From: Tubiluchus corallicola
Taxonomy: Eukaryota; Priapulida; Priapulimorpha; Priapulimorphida; Tubiluchidae
Direction: 5' to 3'
Length of the DNA: 51,151 nt
Assembly: GCA_030141605.1 (NCBI GenBank)
Contig: JAQGDQ010000848.1
Span: forward strand, 1 to 51,151
The position numbers and the translations under genes were made by a program. How positions within the stretch are numbered: the stretch's first letter is position 1; each line of letters opens with the position of its first letter. A model generated the notes under the pieces. The model saw only the letters and a list, made by a program, of their open reading frames with translations. It did no database searches and was not told the DNA's origin. This document shows, piece after piece, positions 23,779 to 37,000 of the stretch.

Positions 23779-23940
23779 GTGAATATTGCCAACGCGAAAT
23801 TTCTGCTCATGCTTAAAGCAAATACGTTAGGCAACAAAACTTCGTTTTAACACATCGAACGCTGTTAAAAATCATGTTACACATCAAATACTTTCCATGC
23901 GAAAAACCGACGGTGTAATATAGGGTATCTTTTGGGGAAA
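23779..23940. repeat. Dispersed ~160-bp duplication R2, copy 2
   Basis: Second direct copy of the sequence at 22830-22995, about 950 bp away. Both end near TATAGGGTATC.TTTGGG.AAA. Confidence 0.85.
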
Positions 23941-26171
<2,231 letters not shown>

Positions 26172-26340
26172 ATATATATATATAATTCTTTATTTGTCAT
26201 TAAAATGGTTCACTCATTATAATAAAATTGAGTAAGCCTCAGCGTAATGTTAAAATAACAACACTGTTCAAGACAAATGCGTCCAGTGCATACTAAAAAA
26301 AAACTAAAGTGCAAAACTAAGGCCTAATTATATACAATAA
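26172..26340 (-). mobile_element. LINE-like 3' end adjoining the TATC array
   Basis: Shares with 28545-28680 and 34525-34650 the order TCTTTATTTG.CATTAAAA ... AAATGCGTC.GTGCA. Read on the minus strand this is a 3' UTR ending TTTTAATGACAAATAAAGA followed by the microsatellite. The right (5') limit is unclear. Confidence 0.55.
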
Positions 26341-26939
26341 ATGAACATATTTACAAACACAATATTAAAATATTTTTACAAAACAATATTACAAAAGTAC
26401 ATTAAATTTTACATGATATATTTTACACTATATATACATTTGACATGACACAATTAACAGAAACATGCTTTACATTACATAAATTTCACTCATTACATTT
26501 ACACTATTTATACATTTGACATTACAAAACTGACATAACACGTATTACATTACATAATTTTTTTAGAAATTTTACATTTTTAATCTGATTTAACTTTTTA
26601 TCAGATTTTAACCTGCCTTGTTCAGTGCTTTAGTTTCAGTTCCCTTATTATGCACAGGGAGTAAAGTTTTTTTGGGCCAACTGTGAAAAAATGCGCTGCT
26701 GATGCAGTGACCTTACGTAACGTTGAAGCACAGTTACCTGGCCAGACAATACTAACACAACAGCTACATTTATATTTGCTTATAAGTGTTTTTTGTAGCC
26801 AAGAAATCGTTGATTGGAAGCTTATGATTCTCACACGATAGCGAAGCCGCGAGGTTTAATGCATGAATCAATATATAAAAACCAGATGGAATTGTGAGAC
26901 TTTTTGTGATAATTATGACAGGGACAACCCTTGTTTGAA

Positions 26940-27465
26940 GTTTCACATTTATTTGGTTTACCTTGTGCAGGGCGTTTATAGGAACCCCTTTCGGTTCTGT
27001 TGAACACTTTTTGTTGCACTGCCCATTGTATCAACTAGCTAGGGTTGTTATGTTTGATAAATTAAATGAAATACTTCTGCCCGAAAACCTTAATATAGCT
27101 GCCTTAGGAAATAATGATCTGTTGAAGTTGTTATTATTTGGAAAAGATGAATTTAACTATGTTGCTAACTGTAAAATATTCCAATGTATACATGACTTTA
27201 TATTACGTACTAAACGCTTCCAGTTGTTTCTATTTGATATAAAATGCATCAGTCTTAAATAATCGTACATTAATATTTTCTAACCGTCATTTTCTACTAA
27301 TGTCTAACGTATTCTTGTAGTAAAACTTGTCAGCTTGTGTAGTTATAGTCTATTCTTACTGTAAATATTCTTGTAAATAGTGTATAAAGTCTGTTGTGGT
27401 GAGGATCCTAAATCATGTTGTTCAAACTGTCTGATCCAATCCTAAATAAATTATGTTTAAACTAA
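26940..27465 (+). mobile_element. LINE ORF2 C-terminal fragment and 3' UTR
   Basis: Open frame to TAA at 27260-27262 reads CRAFIGTPFGSVEHFLLHCP then LYQLARVVMFDKL. The ExxxHFLLHC pattern is the zinc-knuckle-like C-terminal motif of many non-LTR retrotransposon ORF2 proteins, here with the first Cys pair degraded. About 200 bp of 3' UTR follows, with AATAAA-like TAAATAAATTATG near 27445. Reverse transcriptase and endonuclease parts are missing, so it is 5'-truncated. Confidence 0.7.
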
Positions 27466-27874
27466 CCCGTTTCGATTCTCATTCTGTATAAACAATTACC
27501 AAAAACTTGATGGTTCGTTCACTATTTCGGTAAACAATTTTCGTATTTTTATTAGTCTTAATACGTTTTCGTTGTCTAGACTTCTGCTTGCTATTCTATT
27601 TACACTTTATCTTGACAAAGCCATCAAGTGATACCACCGAAAGTCTGGTGCTTATGAGGAGAGTGTTCTTAGCTCATTGGTAAGCAAAAATCAATAAGTA
27701 TGCTGCAATATACACGTTACGGGCCGACTGTCACCGAACGTACCTGGCTGCTGGTTGGTCCGTATATTCCGCGTATTCCGTCCGCTACAACGCAATTTCC
27801 GGATGCATGTGAACTCACCCGAAATAATATAGTGAAACATACTGAATTTGCTTTCTGATTTTGTTTGATTACAG
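27466..27874. other. DNA before the membrane-segment exon
   Basis: Contains a GC-richer patch at 27720-27800. Probably intron of the copine-like gene; no exon established. Confidence 0.35.
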
Positions 27875-28039
27875 AAGCCTCAGAATTCGCGGAATCTGCG
27901 ACCTGGTTAGACAAATTTTGTGAAGACCTGTATGCGTTGTGCTTATTCTGCATTGGTACAACCGTGGCTCTTTATCTTCTTTGGACTTTCACGCCTTGCA
28001 AAGAGACTGAAGTCGTCAACACGTCACGACTACAGCGAG
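27875..28039 (+). CDS. Copine-like gene, membrane-segment exon
   Basis: Reads ASEFAESATWLDKFCEDLYA, then a hydrophobic stretch of about 20 residues and the polar PCKETEVVNTSRLQR. Phase 1 on both sides. Assigned to the vWA gene by phase and by the absence of any better partner across the 10.5-kb intron; this link is inference. Confidence 0.65.
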
Positions 28040-31000
28040 GTAAATGTGTCACATTGTTAACCCTTTCAGTCTCAAATCATTTTTTTAATAAGAAAAAAAT
28101 TTTTGGTACTTTTGTTCAGTATGTCCATCTTGTTTACACATAATAATTATTTTTTTCGACCTATGCATGCTATACTGATCTGTATAAAGTCGTCTCTAAA
28201 GTACTATACCTTGCGCAGTTTTTTATGCTATGTAGATTTTCTAGTTTGCCATTTTATCAGCATTTTTAGTCTATTGTTATTGGCTTAAATCAAAATAACT
28301 ATTAACAGATCAAATAATTGTCAGTTTTAAAATTTTATTAATTTTAAAGGCAGAAAATATTCTCGTATTCCACGGGATACAACGGGTATGAAAGGGTTAA
28401 GACTCTCTGCATGACGCTAATTTTGTCTTTAGACTTCGTTTCAATCCACACGGTACTACTAGTAGTAGTAAGTTCATTCACATGTCACAAGATAATATAT
28501 AACATTATAACAGCAGTTGGAGGATGACAGTCCTATAAATATATATATATATAATAATCTTTATTTGCCATTAAAATACATTGATAATCACTGATAAAAA
28601 CTTTACAGAGATATACAATTAGTGTTAGTTAATAAAAACTTACATTGCTAAAGGCAAATGCGTCAGTGCAATCTAAACTACTGTGCAGTAATGGAAAGTA
28701 ACGACGAATAAAATCAAACATATTTACAACTATGCACAAAAAATGAAAAAAAAACTATGATTTAATTAATATGGCCCTGGATATATGAATTCTGAATTAG
28801 TGTGTATGTTGTCGTACTGGTGTGATGGTGTTTCATATCTGGTTAATATTAGTGATTTTAATTTTGTTTTAAATGCTGATAGGGACTTGATTTGTTTAAC
28901 TTGTAATGGTAGAATTCCAAAGTAGAATTGTTTGCTTGATTACAGAGTTCGTTCCATAGTGGGTATTTGGTCTAATTTGTTTTAGAGTGTCCTAATTTGT
29001 CCGAAATAACAAGTTCACAGACTTTTCAGAGTGCAGTTAAAACAGGTCAAAACATTTTTTTATGAAACTATCTAGAAAAAGCTGTATTAAATAATGATTT
29101 TGATTAAATTGGTGAATAAATTATTAAATTAATAATTCAAGATTAAATGCTTGACGATGCAAGATTAAACTATCGTCGTCGATAGAAGCCTAGTCAGGTG
29201 TGGCCCCACGTGACCAGCTGATGTTCGACCGGCTGACTCAGAAGTAAAGATTGATGATGTAATCCTTATGCGCAGAAGCTCACGGCGCATTAGGTAGTTA
29301 GACAAAAGTGTTTTGGGGCCCGCACCTCGGGGGGAGATTAGGAACTGACTTGAAGACAGAGGGCTGGCATTACTATCCTCTTATATTTACCGTGTTGTGT
29401 TAGATATTTAATAAATGTGTAGTTTATTAAATAAAGTCTTGATAGTTTGCCATGCCCATCGTGGCTACCTCTCACGCCACGCAGTAAACAACAATAATCA
29501 GCAAGCAGCTTTAAGCATAAGAATAAATAAACATTTAACCAAATTATTTTACTTTAGAGTTACATGATTGTTAGTAGCAGACAAGTTGGTAACATTAGTA
29601 AAAGTCAAGCACTTTGAATGAGCGTATTTGAGGTGCGCTGTTTTCGGACATTTACACAGTATGTTTCACCGTCTGAATGCTAGTTGTTTCAATGCTGCTG
29701 CCTTGGCTTGTTACCTGTCACCAAAGTGGCATAAAGTGCGTCATAATTGTTATATGGTTTTTTGGCGTGCAATAAAATATCACTTACTCGCTTTACTTAC
29801 TTGTCACCTGGCACCTTGCGATTAAGTTTATTGTTTAAAACACAGAGACAGTAATGGCATAGGTCTAGTCTAGATTCCATAAGTTGATGCTAAATTGCGC
29901 TGCTTTCAAGAATGACACTTGGTTGGCATCCTTCTGTCTCGGAAGACAATGGAGTGTGCGCCAAGAGAGTCAAATATTGATCAGATTGATGGAGCTGCAG
30001 CGTCGACTGTGGCTGAGCAGGGCGATCCTTGAACGTCTCCAGGGCGCACGCTTGGGCAAGGTGTATGGAGATCCTGAGTTGCCCAGACAACAAGAACCCC
30101 TTCTCTTCCTCCCTGGTGTAGTCCAAAGGAAAGTGGAGTGATACGTTTGGCATCATGTTGGCTGTAGGAGCTGCCGGAGTCAGTGCGCATGCTGCACTGG
30201 TCCGCCTTCGGGGCTCCACTCCTGATTTGGAAGGTTTACTCCTCTACACATGGCCGTTGGGTCACTTGACCTCCTCCGCCCTCTAGCCGTTGGCTGCTTG
30301 TGCAGCTCCTCCGCCTAGTGTCGAGATACAGTGTGGGCATCCCGCAAGCCTACAGCACCTGGTATTCCTAGGCGGTCGCCCATCCAAGTACTAACCAGGT
30401 TCTACATTGCTTAACTTCGGTGATCAGATGAGAACCGGTGTTTTCAACGTGATTTGGCCGTAGTCTTGTGATGACACTACTCTAGTAAGACCCTAGTAAT
30501 TAAGTGCGTAAATGTAAATTTGATCTTCTCTAACCTGTACTGGTAGAATATATAGAAATAAAAGGAACGCTTGCAACATGCTCGCTGTCGCGCTCACTCA
30601 CCTACAATCATTTCCATTTGCAATAAGTTTACGTAACCACAGTAAATGTATATTAATTTGTCAAGTTAAGCATACAATTCAATTCAATTCAATTTCAATT
30701 TATTTATCTCTTTATAATACTACAATAAAACATGATTAATAAAAGAATCTCTAATAAGTTGAGAAGAATGGTTAAAATGTATAAGATAGATCTAGAACTA
30801 GAGAAAGGATAGCGAAAAGACACTAAAGTCATCTAGTCTGCTATCCTTTACCGAATATAGATAGAAAGATTTTCTAGACACTGGTGGGCATTAATGTTAT
30901 CGGTTTAATTTAGGAAACATTAATAATTTTTAAAATTATGACATTTTCTATATAATCCAGAAAAAAGAATGTAGTTTAATTAGCGGGCAACAAAATAAGA

Positions 31001-34000
31001 TCAATCTTGATTAAACTAAAAATTGCATTTAGATTTTATGTGAAATACGGGTCAAAATTGTTATGAAATGATAAAAACACTTTGGGTTAATAATGCTATC
31101 AATCAACAACAGGAGTTAAATACATTTTGATTTGTGTTCAACTTCATTATTTCTAGGCTTATTGATTAAGAACAAATCTACTGACTTGGACAATAATACT
31201 AAACTAGCAAAGGCCCCGCAAAACATTTTGCTTATAAATACACTTATAATAAAAATGCGCGAAAATTCTACCTAGTGTTTGTCTGTTTATCTAACGCAAA
31301 GCCAGCAGCGGCAGCTTTTGCTGAATTAAAGTTATAAGGTTATAGACCGAGTATAATGGATGACGTCAGAACAATGGTTTTGCGTCAGCAGTTTTCCAAG
31401 CGAAAATCGTGCGAAATAGAACCTCCAATCAACTCATCACAGCTCCTCAGGAAGGAAACGTCCTAAAATGCAGTTCAAATCATCGTATAGCCCTGTTCTT
31501 TCTCTTTCTAAAGAGCTATATATCTCCTTTCGAGAGACCCACCACGCGCCGCCAGAACGTTTTTTCTGCAGGCTGTTTGGCCAAAATTTCGAAGAAAGCC
31601 GGAGTTGGGTCCAGGAAAACGCCCGTTACGGGACGCCGTGGCCCTCTTGCAAATTCTAAATATGCCGCTGAACGGGCTGTCTATCCATAGCCAGTATCGC
31701 CCTAGACCCGTTCCCGTTCTTCAGATCTCAGGCGTATAACTTTTGCAAAAAACGGCCGAAAAATGGCCACTTTTGGAGGTTTTTTGCCCCCCCCGTTCCT
31801 CGCGGTGGGCCCGATTCGAAAAATAAACCCCCAATGGCACGACACTAGATCGAGACCTTTCGTTTGATATATAGATCGCCGCAAATGATGCCGCCGTCGA
31901 AGCTGTAGCTTCGAATCTTATATATATATATATAAAGCCCATACCAGTAGAATTAATATATACGGTAATATAATTCTCAATACAGTGTTTTTTTCTGCTC
32001 ACTGAATTCACCTATGCACGTTAAGCGTACGATAATTTGACAAGAGACACAGTTAAACATAGCTGACAGTTCACTAAGTTTATACAACCACATTAAGTGT
32101 ACATTAATTTGCCAAGGGACACATGGCTGACGATCGTATTTTCTTAGCGTCATTGTAACTGACAGAACTGTAAAACGGAAGGCAACGGATACTTCGATCA
32201 GAACATGTGCAAATACGCACATAAAGGCTTTCCATTAGTCAAAAAGAGAACAGCCAAGGTAAATAGCGAGGCAGATGTTTTGTGCTGTTTCTCGCAGATG
32301 ACTTCCCTCAAAGTATCTGACCGCAGAGGAGGTTTAGCAGAGTTTACTGCCGCTGTTGAAAAGCTAATTGGCTAACGCAGCGAGCGAAAATACTTGGAAA
32401 AGTGCTACATGCCATAGTAGCAGTAGTAGTAAGTTTATTAACACAGTAAATAAATCGTTACAACGAATTCTACAAAGAAGCCCTCTGAAACAACCAGCGG
32501 ACGAAGCAAAGAGCACCTGTGATAATTATAATTAATCGATAACAATATTTTTAATGAGAATTATCAGTACTCGTTTAAAATCGTACGAGTACATTTACAC
32601 ACGGAGACAATGTTATTGCAATTGTCAAAAACGTTTTTTAAATTGGCAAAGTCCAAATCGCTAAATTTCTTTTTATTTCCTCTGTTCTAGCACAATCGCA
32701 CATAACACGGTTTTCAGTCTGCACACTCCCAACAGGTGCACAATCGCTGATATTGTAGGGTTCTTGACCAGCGGCCACTCTCTAGTGCCAGCGGAAGAGA
32801 AGAAAGACTAATCGCGACGTAGCTATACGTTGATAGTTCGTCCGTCAGAGTGTACGTCGCATGTACCACAAGAGTCGGATTCAAACTGACACGGTTGCTG
32901 AATTTTGTACGCTGTGGCCGTCGAACTGATTCTTTGCATTTAGCGCTGTCTGGTTGTATGTGTTCGGAAGCTTGAACTGCATTTAACTATCTAGTACCTG
33001 ATATTTGTTCGGTGTTACACAGTGACCAAATGTTTATACGAGTGTCTTCCCTCATGTCTCTTCTCTCTGCAAATACTTTTTGCAAAAATCATTTCTGCTT
33101 TATTTTTAATGAATGCAACATCAGAAGGCAAGCCAACTTCTAGTAGCACAAAATCATTTGCCGTCTGAAGGAGGTAAAAGTCATCTTCATCTGACTGCAC
33201 TGTTATCAAGACACCGCGACTGTTTGAAGTGTTATCAGCTTGACGTAGTGATTCCACTATTGCATAGCCTGTGCTGTGAATGACTGCAATACCTTTGCGC
33301 CAAACCAACACCCTTTCTGTCCCGATGTCAGGTTGAAATGTATCCTTCATCTTAAGCATTAAAGTAATTTTATTTTAGAACTCCTAACAATGCTTTACCA
33401 CTGTTAAATACTCTGATTCCGTTGCATGGAGACTCTGCATGATCCATCCTTCTGAGCTGTACAAAACAGCATTGAATAAAGCAGCTACTGCTCCTACTCC
33501 TACAAGAAGCGCCACCTACCAAGATGGCGCTCAGTGGTGATTGTTCGATGAATTTTTTATCCAATGATGTGCCACACAGCTGCCACCTGCAAACGGCGGC
33601 CATTTTATTAGTTTTAATTTGGTATCATACTTAAAACTTATGACAAAAAATTAACATTTGCAAATCTGGGAAGCCATAACTCCTGAAGGAAGCCATTTTG
33701 TGCATAACACCGAATATAGAACTGTCCATGTGCTATTAGGTTGAAACGTCAGCAGGACCTCGAGGTCTTAATTTTTGCTGTAACTCACTTGCCGGGTTGT
33801 GAAGATATCATGCACTGCCTATAATCCCGTCGAACGTCTATCCAACGTTGTGTACGCTGCTGGGACATACTTACGATTATTGTGTAGAGGCCGTTTCGCA
33901 AACCCTTTCGTCTCATAATTAAGGTATAGGGAAGCCAATACCCTGTCCCCCCCCCCGTACATAAGGTATAGGAAAACTGAATGACTTTGAGGAGTGATTG

Positions 34001-37000
34001 CTACGAACAGAAGCGGTCCCCAACTATCTCCCTATATAATACATATATTATCCCTATATCTTTTTTCTATAGCTAGTGATAGTACAATCAATTATCTACC
34101 CACACACTAAACCATAACCTCTCCTAACGTTCAGCGCCTCTTCCACAATCACTTCCCCAGACCCATTTTCTTTACCCAAAAATTCTCAATTTGTCCACAT
34201 TCTTCATAACAAAAGCAATAAATTTGGCCAAATGATTTTGCTCAATTACAAAGAGTTCTTTTGCAGACGATTCTGCAGATCCGTTTTGGGTGAACATCAC
34301 GAGCTATCAAGTAGTATGTCACAGTTTTTTACAGTCAAATTTTAACAGTGGTGTCTTATCATACTCTGTTCCGTTTGTAACCACGAATTTTTGTTTTACT
34401 TTGGTTAATTACCATGGCCGAACTTTTGCAAGAATCATGTAGAATATTGAGCTTGACTTCTCATTGTGGGGGATTAGAAGCGAACATAACAGTGTTGTCC
34501 AAGAATATTAGCAGTAGTAGTAGCAGTAAAATCTTTATTTACCATTTTAAAAACATTGACCATCATAATAAAAGACAGACAATCAGTGTTTGTTCATATA
34601 AAAAACATACACTGTTCTGGGCAAATGCGTCTGGTGCAAGCTAAACTACAAGTGCAACTAGAAATTCAAAAATAAAATATAAACTAGTTTAGTAAGGTCT
34701 AGGAAAAATGAAATTATGATTTGAGTAGGTATCATCGTGTTCGTATGTCGGATATTCAAAACGAGTCATTAAATGTTTTTTTAAATTTAGACTTGAATAT
34801 TGATAAAGAGCTGCTGTGTTTTAGTGATGTCGGTAATGAATTCCAAAGTTGTATTGAACAATGTAACTTGTCAGTAAAATCATCGGGTAATAAAAGGTGC
34901 TTCAAATCCCGTATAAGTTCATTTACATGGTGTTGTGGAGATCGCTGGTATCTATTAGAATTAAATAGAACATTGTAGAATGTTCCGTTAGAATAATCGT
35001 CTTACCGTGTAGAATGTTCTGGAACAAAACTTCTAGAAGCTTCTTGGGCACGCTATATAAGACAAAGCAGGCCGCTGAGACACACACAGATTCACACGGA
35101 CGCCACTTACACATTCTCTTGTATACTTGTATTTTCAGATACACTCAAACGTTTTCCAGATTTTCACGTTTACTGTAAACATTTCGCGTTCCTTTATACT
35201 TTTGTGTTGTAGAATTCTCGCTTAACAAACTAGTTTAATTTGATTAATTCTGGTTTTCTCTACGAGCCTTCCGAGAGAAACAAAACACAATACATAGATT
35301 GTAAAAATGAAGCATCTAGTGGAGGAACCTTGGCGGACACCAATAGCCGTAGATATTATTGCAGCTCCCAAAATAAGTTTCGTATCCGTATAAAGAGCCG
35401 ATATTGCAGCAAGCATCAAATAGCTACATCCTAGTCTAATTAAAAATCTAATGAGAGCATATCTAGGCACTTTATCGTACGCCTTCGAAAAATCAACGTA
35501 ATGATGAACAATTGACAGCCTTTGTATTGGGTGGCCGAGAGGTTTAGATTTCTGACTGCAACCAATCAGCCTTGGGTTCGATACTAGCGGCTGCCAACAC
35601 CAAGGCAAATACCCTACACGTTATTCATTGTTTGTATTTTGCGTCCTTACGTATGTTGTAAGTGTAGGTCGCATGAACGACAATAAATAAATCTTATCTT
35701 TCTTCTTTTTGCATATTAGCTGCTAACATTTTTGAACAACCCACACAGCTCACCCTAAACAAATAAATTTGTTAATTTACATTCTAAACAACTGACCTTT
35801 AGCAGCCAAGTCCAATCAATACTGCATACAGTGAACGAATTTTCCTTCAAAAACGAAGCCGTCTTGTTTCCTTATGTATATTGCCAGACTAATAAAACAA
35901 AATTGTTTCAGATTTATGCAATAACTCAGGCATGTCTGAAAGACGATTTCACGTAAAAGTTCAGTGCACATGAAAGGTAATTGTAAAAAAGAAAAAATGT
36001 CATGTAATAACAAAAAAAAGAAAGTACCTGGAGGCACCATGCTGGGCACCAGGCACCAGGCGCCATGTTTTTTTATCACGATTCACTTTAAAATTTCAGA
36101 TTATCTCCATTACTTTTTTCTATCACTGTGTGGGACAATCTAACAAGCCCTGCTTTTTGATTGCCCGCAACACATTTACCTTCGTGTATAATTGAACGGT
36201 GTTTGAGGCTTTTCCTGTGCAGTATTTCTTATTTGTATTATGTTCATTGTAGGCCCTTTCACTAGATATTGTACATGAAATTATTGTAAATGTGTAAGGT
36301 GAAATAAATGACTTATGACAGCTAATGTCTTTCCTGTTTCAAGTAAATACTGGATAGTAACTGCTTGAGCACCAAGACTGGTTAGCAAACCATTGTTCAA
36401 GCTCTCAGAGACCTCTCTGTGAACATAGTACAAGCCAAGACAATCGAGTAAAAGTGAAGGATTCACAACATCATACAGCAATGGGCTGCTAGCTATTACT
36501 GTTCGGTTTGGAGAGCTTTCCATTCAACTTGCTTTCCTGAAAAAGAATTTATAATGGCAATGTATTATCAGACTGAAAGTAAATCAACAGGGCGCTTAAA
36601 GAACTTACAAAGATTAAAAGCGTGTACCTTCTGCAAAATTTAGGCTTGAACTTAAAATGTCTATGTATATTATATAGCATTTTTTATATAGAACTTTTCT
36701 ATATTATATAGAACTTATATATTATGAGCATTTTTTGGAATAAAAAATTACAATTACAATTACAATTACAATTCAGTGCAAAAACTTTTCTTACTGTTTT
36801 GCGTTCTATTGTATAAAAGAGAACGTCTGGTATAATGCGATTATTATAAAAAGAATGACTAATAGTTGGAGCAAAACAGCAAGTTTTTTTGATAAACTAA
36901 TTTTGTCTAACATTAAGAAAATAGCTGTGCACGAAATCTCAGAACATTTTTGTTTAATTTCAAAAATAGCTAAATGCTAAGCTTTTAAGACAACAGTACG

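Noticed and set aside
27865-27874. Translation start of the copine-like protein just before the membrane exon
   Set aside because: The codon there is TTG, and the stretch is the polypyrimidine/acceptor region; no ATG is available.
29890-30219. 109-codon antisense ORF in the 5S SINE
   Set aside because: Interrupted by the 115-bp difference in the other copy and not recognisable as any protein.
35520-35600. A tRNA-Leu/Ser gene
   Set aside because: A and B boxes are present but the arms do not pair and an AT-rich SINE body with an AATAAA tail follows.
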